16,102 nucleotides of DNA from SG8-39 sp041558415 (GTDB lineage Bacteria; Pseudomonadota; Gammaproteobacteria; Burkholderiales; SG8-39), in assembly GCA_041558415.1 (NCBI GenBank), contig JBFFEY010000068.1, positions 1-16,102 on the forward strand, read 5' to 3'. Under the pieces are notes generated by a model. That model saw only the letters and a program-made list of their open reading frames with translations. It searched no databases and was not told the origin of the DNA. Made by a program: the position numbers and the translations under genes. Shown here in pieces: positions 1 to 7,385 of this stretch; the first letter of the stretch is position 1; every line of letters begins with the position of its first letter.

Positions 1-141
1 CCGGCGTCTCTGCTCGAGAGCCAGTTCGCAACGCTCGAGCCGCCGGGCAACGCGATCACGATCGATGTCGCGCAGCCGCTGGAGGTCTGCATCGCGGCCG
101 CCCTCGACGCGCTCGCCGCGTCACCGCGCGATCGATCCTAG
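1..141 (+). CDS. gntK: Gluconokinase, C-terminal fragment (5' end outside window)
   Basis: Frame 1 is open from the window edge to TAG at 139-141 and gives 46 residues beginning PASLLESQFATLEPPG and continuing NAITIDVAQPLEV. This matches the C-terminal part of the GntK family, where SLLESQF-x-TLE is followed by a short strand with a V-D-x-x-Q/P-L pattern. Gluconokinase phosphorylates D-gluconate to 6-phosphogluconate with ATP in the cytosol, feeding the Entner-Doudoroff or pentose phosphate pathways. The P-loop half lies outside the window, so catalytic residues cannot be checked. The stop codon overlaps the stop of the converging gene on the minus strand within one CTAG (138-141), so there is no intergenic space between them. 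Confidence 0.85.
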   Translation, partial: PASLLESQFATLEPPGNAITIDVAQPLEVCIAAALDALAASPRDRS

Positions 142-425
142 CCCTCGGCGTCGCCCAACAGGCGCAGCTTGAATGCGCGCCACACGGCAGCGCGTGCCGA
201 GCGTACCTCGAGCTTGCGGTAGATGCTCTTCACGTGCGTCGCGACCGTGTTGACCGAGAGCTCGAGCCGCGCGCCGACCTGCGTATAGGTACAGCCGCGC
301 GCGAGCAGGCGCAGGACGTCTGCTTCGCGCTCAGTGAGGCTGACCCCGCGTGCCTCGCGTGGCTGCGTCATCGGCTCGAAGCCGGAACCGGCGAGCGCCG
401 GCCCCGGTGCCTCGCTGACGGTCAC
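138..425 (-). CDS. Stand-alone LuxR-type HTH protein (paralogue 1)
   Basis: This 95-residue protein is essentially a single LuxR/GerE-type DNA-binding domain. LTEREADVLRLLARG opens the four-helix fold, and NTVATHVKSIYRKLEV is the recognition helix region with the family's usual NTV-x-x-H-x-K-x-I-Y-x-K-L signature. There is no receiver, ligand-binding or ATPase domain. The GTG at 425 directly follows the TGA (428-426) of the lipoprotein gene and has a G-rich Shine-Dalgarno, which suggests translational coupling. ATG at 371 is an alternative start giving 77 residues, close to the 78-residue paralogue at 7574. The HTH portion is very similar to that paralogue, sharing blocks such as LLARGCTY and IYRKLEVRSAR. 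It is inferred to be a regulator of the local regulon; the target is unknown. Confidence 0.85.
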   Translation of the reverse strand: MTVSEAPGPALAGSGFEPMTQPREARGVSLTEREADVLRLLARGCTYTQVGARLELSVNTVATHVKSIYRKLEVRSARAAVWRAFKLRLLGDAEG

Positions 426-884
426 TCATCCCCCGAGGTGCACGTCGTAGCGCGCGCCGTCGGAAAAGGTGCAGCTGCCCGAGCCCTGCCGCGGGTGGTT
501 CATGCGGTAGCGGCAGTTCATGTAAGTGCCCTGCGCGCTCGCGGCGTTGGCGATGCCGCTGTGCGCATCGCCCTCGCTGTCGCGCGTCGCCTCGCCGACC
601 AGGGTCTGGCCGCGGTAGTTGAGCTGGAAGCGGCCCTTGCCATTCATCATGTTGGTGACGCTGCCACTCAGCGTACCGGTGGCGCGCGCGATGTCGTTGG
701 TCGGGTACAGGCGCGCCGGCAAAGCCGACGGCACCGGCTGGCTCGCCATGACGTGCGGCACGAGCGGCGCCGGCACCGGCTCCCACACCACCACGCCTTC
801 GTGATTCACCGGCACGGCGACGCAGCCGGCTGCGGTCACGCCGACGACGCACACACCCACCCAGGTTCTCAGCTGTTTGTTCAT
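426..884 (-). CDS. Small putative outer-membrane lipoprotein
   Basis: The product is 152 residues and I do not recognise a named family. The N-terminus has a basic MNKQLR, a hydrophobic stretch and a lipobox-like AAGC with the lipidated Cys at about residue 21, so export and lipid anchoring are likely. A short Pro/Val-rich linker follows. From about residue 65 there is a Gly- and Asn-rich, probably beta-stranded domain with two cysteines (about 124 and 138) in a pattern GTYMNC...GSGSCTFSDGARYDVHL, possibly forming a disulfide. The start at 884 is chosen over ATG 896 because a strong GGAGG (890-894) lies seven bases before 884, inside what would be the first codons of the longer form. It is co-transcribed, end to end, with the LuxR-type HTH gene at 425-138. 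Three 11-bp repeats lie 76-102 bp upstream. Confidence 0.8.
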   Translation of the reverse strand: MNKQLRTWVGVCVVGVTAAGCVAVPVNHEGVVVWEPVPAPLVPHVMASQPVPSALPARLYPTNDIARATGTLSGSVTNMMNGKGRFQLNYRGQTLVGEATRDSEGDAHSGIANAASAQGTYMNCRYRMNHPRQGSGSCTFSDGARYDVHLGG

Positions 885-942
885 GAATTCCTCCATGTCG
901 TTTTGCGCAGGCGTTGATTGCCTGTGATCCCATCATGGAGGC

Positions 943-986
943 CGCGCGCTTGCAGCTTTCTTACGGATCGCTTACGCGTGGCTTAC
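943..986 (-). promoter_or_regulatory. SARP-type triple direct repeat plus conserved downstream element (set A)
   Basis: Read on the minus strand, GTAAG occurs at 986-982, 975-971 and 964-960, exactly 11 bp apart, with the units GTAAGCCACGC and GTAAGCGATCC. After a 5-nt gap comes TGCAAGCGCGCG (954-943). Set B at 2557-2600 has the same three-repeat array, the same 5-nt gap and TGCATGCGCGCG. SARP-family regulators are known to bind direct repeats of about 7 bp with 11-bp period. I infer a binding site for the SARP-domain regulator encoded at 5837-2625, controlling the lipoprotein/LuxR-HTH pair at 884-138. No good -10 box is recognisable. Confidence 0.6.
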
Positions 987-1000
987 TTATTGCGCCGTCG

Positions 1001-1061
1001 GTCGCGTGACACGCGACGACGCACAGGCCGGCCGCCGCACAACTGTGGGCGAGCCGGCCTG
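1001..1061 (-). terminator. Two inverted repeats after the large lipoprotein gene
   Basis: Positions 1001-1017 read GTCGCGTGACACGCGAC, a perfect 7-bp stem with a 3-nt loop. Positions 1024-1032 and 1053-1061 form a 9-bp perfect inverted repeat (CAGGCCGGC / GCCGGCCTG) with a 20-nt loop. They lie 50-115 bp beyond the TAA of the 2322-1114 gene and before the promoter region of the next gene. Neither is followed by a U-run, so if they terminate transcription it would be a weak or Rho-assisted event. Confidence 0.35.
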
Positions 1062-1113
1062 CGCGCTTTCCGCGATGACCGCGCTGCAGCAGGCGGCGGA
1101 CGGCCGCGGGGCG

Positions 1114-2322
1114 TTAGCGCATCGCGGTGGTGTGGTCCGGCGAACGGCGATAGGAGACGAGTTCCATCGTTTCCGTCCACGGGCGCTCGAGCGCGTAGTG
1201 GATCTCGGCCCTGACGATGCGCCCGACCGCGGGTGAAATCCAGTACCGCGCCTCGGCGACCGGGCCGTTCAGGTAGGCGACCGCAGAGCCCCACATTTCC
1301 TGTCGCACCTTCACGCGCACCACCTGCGTTTCGAACGTGCCCGCAGGCACGGTCACGGTTTCCGCACCCAGGCGTTCGGCGCTCACTTCGCATTCTGCGG
1401 TGCGGTAGATGGTCTTGGGGCCCTCTGCACAGGCGTCGCCGCCAAACACGTCGAGTGTCGGCATCGACTGCGGCAGCGCGCCGCTCGTATACGCCGTGTA
1501 ATACGGCGCGAACTGCATGCCGCCGCGCATGTCGAGGTAGGCCCCGCCACGATGCGTCGTGGTCAGCGTCTCGCCATTCTCCAGCTCGACGCGCTCGACG
1601 ATCTGACCGTCCGCGAACTGCTCGATCTCGAAGCTGCGAGCGCCCGTGCGCCCGCTGCGCGAATCGACGTAACGATAGTCCCAGCGATCGCCCGGCTGCA
1701 GACCACCGAAACCGCCGACCGGTCGCGTTTCTTTAGCCGGCGGAACGGAAGCGACCGGCGTCGCCGCATCATGGGAGGACGGCGCGGCGCTCTGCGCTGC
1801 GCTCGGCTCGGGCGCAGGCGCGGCCGCCTGGGGCGGCGGCTCAGGCGCCGCGTCTGCCGCAGCCGACGCCGAAGCTGTCGATTCGTCCGAAGCAGGTGCG
1901 GGTTCTGACTCGCTCGCAGCCGCACGCATGGCGTCGCCGAACCCGGGCGTGCTCGCGGCGGCCCCGACGCCAACCATGACACCGCCTACGGCCGCCCCGA
2001 TCGGCGCGCAGAGAAGCGCGAGCGGTCCTGCACCGAGGCAGGCGGCGATGCCCCGCAGCCCGCCATAGAGCGCGCCCCCGAGTGCGCCGACGACGCCGCG
2101 CGCTGCCGCCTCCCCGACCTTGCCGATCGCCCGAGCGCGCACTTCGCGCCTGCGCTCCGCCTCGGCCTCGTGTTGCACCGCCTGCGGGTCGGGCGCTGCG
2201 CCGGCGTCGGACGCCACCGGCTGGTGGGGGGTGCCGCAGGCGGCAAGTGAAAGCGCAAGGACGAACGCGCACGTCCTGGCCGCAGATTTCCGCATCTGGG
2301 CCCCAGATGTCTGCGATTTCAT
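1114..2322 (-). CDS. Glycine-zipper lipoprotein with C-terminal beta-type domain
   Basis: The product is 402 residues of unknown function. The signal peptide runs from a basic region RKSAAR through CAFVLALSLAAC, with the lipobox Cys at about residue 29. Residues about 65-125 are a Gly/Ala-rich hydrophobic segment with repeated G-x3-G spacing (GGALYGGLRG, IGAAVGGVMVGVG), a glycine-zipper type membrane region. Residues about 130-200 are an Ala/Pro/Ser/Glu low-complexity linker. The last 200 residues look beta-rich and contain VTVPAGTFETQVVRV and AEARYWISPAVGRIVRAEI, a pattern I associate with DUF3108-like periplasmic proteins. ATG 2322 has GGGAG at proper spacing; ATG 2295 is an alternative with a weaker site. 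A sigma-54 promoter (2356-2370) is placed so that transcription would begin about 22 bp before the start codon. Confidence 0.75.
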   Translation of the reverse strand: MKSQTSGAQMRKSAARTCAFVLALSLAACGTPHQPVASDAGAAPDPQAVQHEAEAERRREVRARAIGKVGEAAARGVVGALGGALYGGLRGIAACLGAGPLALLCAPIGAAVGGVMVGVGAAASTPGFGDAMRAAASESEPAPASDESTASASAAADAAPEPPPQAAAPAPEPSAAQSAAPSSHDAATPVASVPPAKETRPVGGFGGLQPGDRWDYRYVDSRSGRTGARSFEIEQFADGQIVERVELENGETLTTTHRGGAYLDMRGGMQFAPYYTAYTSGALPQSMPTLDVFGGDACAEGPKTIYRTAECEVSAERLGAETVTVPAGTFETQVVRVKVRQEMWGSAVAYLNGPVAEARYWISPAVGRIVRAEIHYALERPWTETMELVSYRRSPDHTTAMR

Positions 2323-2355
2323 GGCTATCTCCCAAGCAGTGCCTGCCCGGTACTC

Positions 2356-2370
2356 GCATGACGCGTGCCA
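2356..2370 (-). promoter_or_regulatory. Sigma-54 (-24/-12) promoter of the glycine-zipper lipoprotein gene
   Basis: On the minus strand the sequence is C-TGGCACG-CGTC-ATGCGA. The invariant GG (2369-2368) and GC (2357-2356) are separated by exactly 10 bp, and TGGCACG matches the -24 consensus fully. The -12 half is ATGCG instead of TTGCA. The expected start of transcription is near 2344, just ahead of the Shine-Dalgarno of the gene at 2322. An enhancer-binding activator is required; one is encoded at 7384-5894. Confidence 0.75.
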
Positions 2371-2439
2371 GAGGCTCCTGGCTTCGCAACCCCATGATTC
2401 TTATAAGCAAGAGAAAATCGTGCGCGGTCGATGGAAGAC

Positions 2440-2457
2440 CATTTCATGCATTTCATG
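2440..2457. repeat. Tandem 9-bp direct repeat, candidate upstream activating site
   Basis: CATTTCATG occurs twice in immediate succession (2440-2448 and 2449-2457). It lies about 95-113 bp upstream of the predicted sigma-54 transcription start, where enhancer sites of sigma-54 activators normally sit. The stretch between it and the promoter (about 2393-2420) is unusually A/T-rich for this DNA and could be bent or bind IHF. The role is inferred from position only. Confidence 0.35.
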
Positions 2458-2556
2458 CGTGGCGCGACTACAGGGTTTGCCCTCTCCGCTCTCGGTTTCT
2501 GCGCCGGCCCGGTGGCCGAGCAGAAGTCGGGTTGGCGTTGTCACCATGCTCGCAGA

Positions 2557-2600
2557 CGCGCGCATGCACCGCCCTTACGGGTTGCTTACCGATTGCTTAA
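2557..2600 (-). promoter_or_regulatory. SARP-type triple direct repeat plus conserved downstream element (set B)
   Basis: On the minus strand TTAAG (2600-2596), GTAAG (2589-2585) and GTAAG (2578-2574) are spaced exactly 11 bp, in units like GTAAGCAACCC. After 5 nt comes TGCATGCGCGCG (2568-2557), differing at one base from the element in set A. The array starts 25 bp beyond the stop of the SARP-domain regulator gene and about 250 bp upstream of the glycine-zipper lipoprotein gene. I infer it is a binding site for that regulator. With the sigma-54 promoter nearer the gene, the 302-bp region 2323-2624 would be a dual control region. Confidence 0.6.
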
Positions 2601-2624
2601 AGGCGCCGGCGGCAGCGCAGCGCG

Positions 2625-5600
2625 CTAGGCGGCGGCGACCAGCCGCTCGTAGACCGCGCGCGTCTCGGCCGCGGGCTCGACGCCCTGCGCGGACAGCGCG
2701 GCGCGGCAGCGCTGGAAGACCTCGAGCGCCTCGGCACGGCGGCCCATGCGATCGAGCAGCTGCATCAGGCCGCGGTAGAAGGGCTCCGCGCCAGGATCGG
2801 CGTCGATGCCCCTTTCGTAGCAGATGCGCGCGCGCGCCCATTCCTCGCGCCCTTCCCAGTAAAGGCCGAGCGCGCCGACGGCGCGCGCGAAGCGCGTGCG
2901 CAGCCGCGAACGCGGCGCGAGCGCCCACGGCGCGTTTTCCTCGGCCGGCAGGAACTCGCCGCGATACAGGTCGAGCAGGCGCTCGAGCAGCGCTTCGGCG
3001 CGCGCCGGCTCGAGCCAGCGCCCGCGCGCGAGGCTCGACTCGACCTCGCCGACCGCCGCCTCGAGCGCCCAGACGTCGGTCCAGGCGTAGCGCCGGCTGA
3101 GCGAGAGCCTGCCTTCGTGCAGCACCAGCGCGCGATCCTCGCCGAGCAGCTTGCGCAGCCGATGCAGCGTGCTGGTGAACGAGCGATGCGCGGAGTCGCC
3201 CTCGATACGCGGCCACATCGCATCGGTGATGCGTGCCTCCGGCACCTCCTCGCCACCCTGCGCGATCAGCACCTTGAGCAGCTCGAGTGGGCGACGCTGG
3301 GCCTTGCCTGCGCCAGTCAGCGGCGCATCGTTCTTCAGCAGACGGAACCCGCCCAGCGTCTGCAGCCGGAACATCCAGGGCCATTCGTCGATCTGCAGCG
3401 GCGATGCGTCCGGCACCAGGCCGCGTGTGCGCACCAGGCTCTTCGCGTACTCCGCTTCGATGCCGGTTTCCATCGCCCGCACCAGAACGTTGGCGACGCG
3501 GTTCGGACACCACCAGAGGAAGTGCCGGTAGCCGAACTCGCGCCCCAGCTTGAGCGCCCCCTCCAGCAGATTGAGTCCGACGCGCTGCCGGCCGTGCGCC
3601 AGCGCGATCTGCGCCGAGCCCAGCAGGCCGGCAAATTCGAGATGCCGGTTGTCGATGGTGCGCACGATTTCGCGCAGCCGCTCCAGCTGCGCGACGCACT
3701 TGCGCTCGTCGCCGCACTCGGCGAGGACCAGTGCCAGCGCGAGGCGGGTCAGCGCCTCGAAATACGGGCAGCCGACCTCGACCGCGGTACGCTGTGCGAT
3801 GCGTGCTTCCTGCAGCGCACGCATGAGGTCGCGGCGCAGCATCGCCTCCCAGGCGGAAAAATAGTGGTACTGGCATAGGTTGAAGCGGCCGGCGCCTGCG
3901 ACCTGCGCATCGAGCACCTTCGCCGCCTCGCCCGCGGCCGCGAGATCGCCACCGCCGAGCGCGCCGCCGTAGCCCGAGACCAGCAGCTGGAACATCCAGG
4001 TGTGCGCACCGGTGGAGCGCGCGATCTCGAGGCCCTGGCGCATCGCCGCGAGCGCTTGCGGCGCGTCGGCGTTGAGCATGGCATGCATCGCCTCGAGACT
4101 GCGCAGCATGGTCAGCGAAAACGGGGACACGCCGGGCGCCTGCGCCACCTGGCGCATCGCTTCGATCAGCTCGTGAGCCTTGCGGTACAGCCCGGTCCAC
4201 ATCAGCGTGAGCGCGGCCAGCAGGCAGACGTAGAGGCGCACGTTGGGGTCGCTCGCACCCTGCGCCGCAGCCACGCCGCGCTCGATCCATTGGCCGATGT
4301 CCCGGCGCTGCGGCTGACGCATGGTGAGCGAGATGAACATGCTGCTCGCGATGCGCGCCTCTTCTTCCGCGCTCGGACGGTAGCGCCCGGCGGCAACCGC
4401 TGCGTCGAGCACGGCGATCCAGCGATCGAGCAGCGAATAGTCGTCCTGCTCGAAGAGAATCGCGTCCATGGCGCCGCAGCAGGCGAGCACCACGCCGGCG
4501 TCGTCCGCTGCGCCCGTCGCGCGGAACAGTTCGTGGGCCCGCTCGAACAGCAGGCGCGCCTCGCGCGGCGCGGGCTGCACCTGGCAGGCGCCGGCCCAGT
4601 ACACCGTCCAGGGGTGGCGATCCTGCACCTGCCGCGGCAAGGCCTCGCACCATTGCAGCACCGTTTCACCGCGCCCCTGCGCGAGCAGCGGCTTGGCGTA
4701 GCGCTCGATCATGCCCGCGGCGCTCTCCCAGTCGCGGTTGTCGAGCAGCAGCGCGACGGCGTCCTCCGGGTAGCCGGACTCCTCCATCAGCGCCGCCGAC
4801 GCGCCGCGCAGCCGGCGCAGCGCGTCGGCCGGCATGCTTTCCTCGGCGCGTGCGAGGAGGAACTCGCGAAACATGGGGTGGTACTGATAGACGGGGGCCG
4901 GCGCGACCTCGCGCAGCGTGACGAAATAGTTGTTGCGATGCAGGGCCGCGAGGATCGTCCCGGCGTCGCGCTCGCCGGTCAGCGCTTCCGCGGTCGCGGC
5001 CGTCATCTGCCCAGCGAGCGCGGTCTTCAGCAGAAAGGCCTGCGTGCGCGCGTCGTTCGCCTGGAAGATCTCGCCCGCCAGATAGTCGAAGATCAATTGG
5101 CGGGTGGAAAAATCGGGCAGGGCCGAGATCGATCCCGCGCGGCGCGACTGCTCGAGCAGCAGCACCACGCCGGCGGCCCAGCCCTCGGTTTTCGCCGCCA
5201 GCAGCTCGAGTGCATCGGCCGGCAGCTCGATGCCACGCTGGCGTGCGATGGCGGCGATCTCGTCCTTGTCGAGCCGCAGATCGGGCCAGCCGATTTCGGT
5301 GACGCTGCCGTGCGCACGCAAGCGCGCGAAGCTCGCCGGCGGGTCGCTGCGGCTGAGGACGATCAGCGCGCCGCCCGGCGGCAGCTCGCGCACCGCGTCG
5401 CGCAGTACCTCGTGCAGCGGCGAGGATGCCGGCACCTCCTGGTAGCCGTCGAAGATCACCAGGAACGGCGCTTCGAGCCGCGCGAACAGCAGCTGAAAGA
5501 AGCGCCGCGTGAACGCCGGCAGTCCGGCGTGGTACTCCGGCGTGAGCAGCGGCAGCGGCTCGCCGTCGCCCAGCGCATCGGCAGCCTGCTTGAGGTAGAA

Positions 5601-5837
5601 GAAGAACGTCGCCACGTCGGCGTCGCCCGCGTCCACCTGGTACCAGACGGAAGCGAGCCGCGCCTGGTCGAGATAGCTGGCGAGCGCCGTGGTCTTGCCG
5701 CTGCCGGGCGGACCGGACACCCAGGTGACGGGCGATTGCCGGCCCGCGTCGAGCCGCTCGAACAGGCGCGCGCGCGGCAGGATGCCGGCCAGCGCCGGCC
5801 GCGTCGTCTTGCCGAGCGACGCGCGCTTCGAAGTCAT
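2625..5837 (-). CDS. MalT-like ATPase / TPR regulator with C-terminal SARP (wHTH + BTAD) domain
   Basis: The product is 1070 residues. Residues about 12-330 form a MalT/STAND-type NTPase half: after PRARLFERL comes Walker A GPPGSGKT (42-49) and Walker B LVIFDGYQEV (126-135). Residues about 340-810 are alpha-helical and repetitive, like the MalT superhelical/TPR sensor region. The end is not the LuxR HTH expected in MalT. Residues about 820-915 are an OmpR-type winged helix (RPLELLKVLIAQ, then AHRSFTSTLHRLRKLLG) and 920-1070 a bacterial transcriptional activation domain (YRGEFLPAEE through AETRAVYERL), i.e. the SARP pair. STAND proteins usually oligomerise on ATP plus inducer binding. ATG 5837 has GGGGAG eight bases upstream. 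The gene follows the sigma-54 activator by 56 bp, so the two probably form an operon. The inducer is unknown; the likely DNA sites are the 11-bp repeat arrays at 943-986 and 2557-2600. Confidence 0.88.
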   Translation of the reverse strand: MTSKRASLGKTTRPALAGILPRARLFERLDAGRQSPVTWVSGPPGSGKTTALASYLDQARLASVWYQVDAGDADVATFFFYLKQAADALGDGEPLPLLTPEYHAGLPAFTRRFFQLLFARLEAPFLVIFDGYQEVPASSPLHEVLRDAVRELPPGGALIVLSRSDPPASFARLRAHGSVTEIGWPDLRLDKDEIAAIARQRGIELPADALELLAAKTEGWAAGVVLLLEQSRRAGSISALPDFSTRQLIFDYLAGEIFQANDARTQAFLLKTALAGQMTAATAEALTGERDAGTILAALHRNNYFVTLREVAPAPVYQYHPMFREFLLARAEESMPADALRRLRGASAALMEESGYPEDAVALLLDNRDWESAAGMIERYAKPLLAQGRGETVLQWCEALPRQVQDRHPWTVYWAGACQVQPAPREARLLFERAHELFRATGAADDAGVVLACCGAMDAILFEQDDYSLLDRWIAVLDAAVAAGRYRPSAEEEARIASSMFISLTMRQPQRRDIGQWIERGVAAAQGASDPNVRLYVCLLAALTLMWTGLYRKAHELIEAMRQVAQAPGVSPFSLTMLRSLEAMHAMLNADAPQALAAMRQGLEIARSTGAHTWMFQLLVSGYGGALGGGDLAAAGEAAKVLDAQVAGAGRFNLCQYHYFSAWEAMLRRDLMRALQEARIAQRTAVEVGCPYFEALTRLALALVLAECGDERKCVAQLERLREIVRTIDNRHLEFAGLLGSAQIALAHGRQRVGLNLLEGALKLGREFGYRHFLWWCPNRVANVLVRAMETGIEAEYAKSLVRTRGLVPDASPLQIDEWPWMFRLQTLGGFRLLKNDAPLTGAGKAQRRPLELLKVLIAQGGEEVPEARITDAMWPRIEGDSAHRSFTSTLHRLRKLLGEDRALVLHEGRLSLSRRYAWTDVWALEAAVGEVESSLARGRWLEPARAEALLERLLDLYRGEFLPAEENAPWALAPRSRLRTRFARAVGALGLYWEGREEWARARICYERGIDADPGAEPFYRGLMQLLDRMGRRAEALEVFQRCRAALSAQGVEPAAETRAVYERLVAAA

Positions 5838-5893
5838 TGTCGCTTCTCCCCGCCGATTATCCTACGCCACCGGCCCGCGCGCGCGCCGCCAGC

Positions 5894-7384
5894 TCAGCCG
5901 CGTGGCCCGCAAGCCTTCGCGCTCTCAACGTACTTGCGCGTGGTGCGCGGGTCGAGGCCGACGCGCTTGGCGACCTCGGCGTAGGTGCCGAGCTGCCGGT
6001 AGAGCAGAGCGCAGTAGCGGGCGAGCAGTGCCTCTGCACTGAGCGTGCCCGCGCGCAGCGCTGCAGCCAGGCCCTCATCCTCGTCGAGCGCCGTCTGCGG
6101 CATCTCGCCCGCATAGCGTCCGGTGAGCAGGATCCGCCGCACCGCCTGCTCGAGCTCGCGCACGTTGCCCGGCCAGGCGTAATCGCGCGGCAGGCAAGTG
6201 TCGAGCGCCTCGAGAACCGCGTCCACCAGCTCGGGCAACTCGGCAGCTGCAATACGCCTGACCAGCAGGCGCAGAAGCTGCTTGAGCTCGGCGCCCGACT
6301 CGGCGATGCGCTGGCGCAGCGTCGGCACTTCGATCACGTCGGAGCACAGCCGGTAGAAGAAGTCGTTGCGAAAACGCCCTTCGCGACGCAGCGTGCCGAG
6401 CGGCTGATTGGTGGCGGCGATGACGCGTCCGCCGAAGCGCTTCTTCTCGCGTCCGCCGACCGGCGTGAAGGTGCGCTCCTGCAGCACCTGCAGCAGCTTG
6501 ATCTGCACCGGAATCGTCACTTCGCCAATCTCGTCGAGGAACAGCGCGCCGTGCACGTCGCAGCGCTCGAACACGCCTTCGTGATTGTCGATCGCTCCGG
6601 TGAACGCGCCCTTGCGATGACCGAAGAGCTCGGACTCGATCAAGGTCTCCGGAAATTGCGACAGGTTGATCGCGACGAAGGTTTCGCTGAAGTTCACCGC
6701 GAAGCGGCGCTGCTCGGGGAGGTACGGTATGTAGCTTGAGCGCCCGATGGCCGCGGCCACCGCGCCCTTGCCGGTCCCCGTTTCGCCCAGCACGAGCGTG
6801 GAAAAATCCTCCATCCGGTCCCACAGCGCAGTCTCGAAGCCGCGCATGTCATGCGTGAAGATGTTGTTCCACAGCGCCTCGCGCAGCCGGCGCATCGACT
6901 CGCAGTTGCCCACCAGATTGCGGTAGATGAAGTAGAAGCCACGCCGCAGTTGATAGAACAGCGCGAAGTAGCGCAGCGCACGGGCCTCGGAAAAGCCGTA
7001 GCGCATGAGTTCGCCGATGACCTCGTCGGCGAACGCGACGCGCAGCGCTTCGCCGCTTTTGTTCGCCTGGCGCTCGATCAGCGCGTCGAGTTGCGGCAGC
7101 GCGCGGTGGTAGCAGACGTAGAGAAAGGCCGGCTCGAGCAGGCGCCGCTCGGCCTCGCCCAGCGCGTCGAGGTCGGCCGCGTCGCCACGCCGGTACGGTG
7201 CGAGGCGGGGCGCGACCACGCGCACCAGCGCCTCCGGGTCCTCGAACACTTCGACGCGGTTTGCGCTCGGCGCAAGCCGGGCAACCAGGTCGGTGCGCTG
7301 GGCGCTGAAGGGATTGCCATAGACGACCTGGGCCATGGCCGCGAAGAACTCGCGATCGGCTGCGGACACGCGTTGAGCAGGCAT
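5894..7384 (-). CDS. Sigma-54-dependent transcriptional activator with unfamiliar N-terminal domain
   Basis: With ATG 7384 the protein has 496 residues. The AAA+ domain is intact: Walker A GETGTGKG (about 200-207), the sigma-54 contact loop GAFTGA (259-264), Walker B ALFLDEIGEV (about 280-289), and FRNDFFYRL with the arginine-finger region. The C-terminus carries a Fis-like HTH (YAEVAKRVGLDPRTTRKYVESA). Residues 1 to about 190 are not a response-regulator receiver, GAF or PAS domain that I can recognise. They are helical and aromatic-rich (RYFALFYQLRRGFYFIYRNLVG) and probably sense the signal. Walker A ends GKG rather than the usual GKE. An in-frame ATG at 7438 would add 18 residues; I prefer 7384 because 7385-7438 is A/T-richer and full of inverted repeats. 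It faces a sigma-54 promoter across the divergent region and precedes the SARP-type regulator. Confidence 0.88.
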   Translation of the reverse strand: MPAQRVSAADREFFAAMAQVVYGNPFSAQRTDLVARLAPSANRVEVFEDPEALVRVVAPRLAPYRRGDAADLDALGEAERRLLEPAFLYVCYHRALPQLDALIERQANKSGEALRVAFADEVIGELMRYGFSEARALRYFALFYQLRRGFYFIYRNLVGNCESMRRLREALWNNIFTHDMRGFETALWDRMEDFSTLVLGETGTGKGAVAAAIGRSSYIPYLPEQRRFAVNFSETFVAINLSQFPETLIESELFGHRKGAFTGAIDNHEGVFERCDVHGALFLDEIGEVTIPVQIKLLQVLQERTFTPVGGREKKRFGGRVIAATNQPLGTLRREGRFRNDFFYRLCSDVIEVPTLRQRIAESGAELKQLLRLLVRRIAAAELPELVDAVLEALDTCLPRDYAWPGNVRELEQAVRRILLTGRYAGEMPQTALDEDEGLAAALRAGTLSAEALLARYCALLYRQLGTYAEVAKRVGLDPRTTRKYVESAKACGPRG

Positions 7385-7385
7385 G

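Noticed and set aside
979..994. A plus-strand sigma-54-like sequence TGGC-N8-TTGC with GG-N10-GC spacing
   Set aside because: There is no plus-strand gene downstream; the match arises from the GCTTAC repeat unit next to a chance TTGC.
2431..2628. A 65-codon plus-strand frame in the regulatory region between the SARP regulator and the lipoprotein gene
   Set aside because: No ribosome site; it runs through the tandem repeats and the SARP-type array and has no recognisable protein features.
4002..5984. A 660-codon plus-strand open frame opposite the MalT-SARP gene
   Set aside because: Its composition is typical of antisense frames in high-GC DNA and the minus-strand protein has clear motifs.
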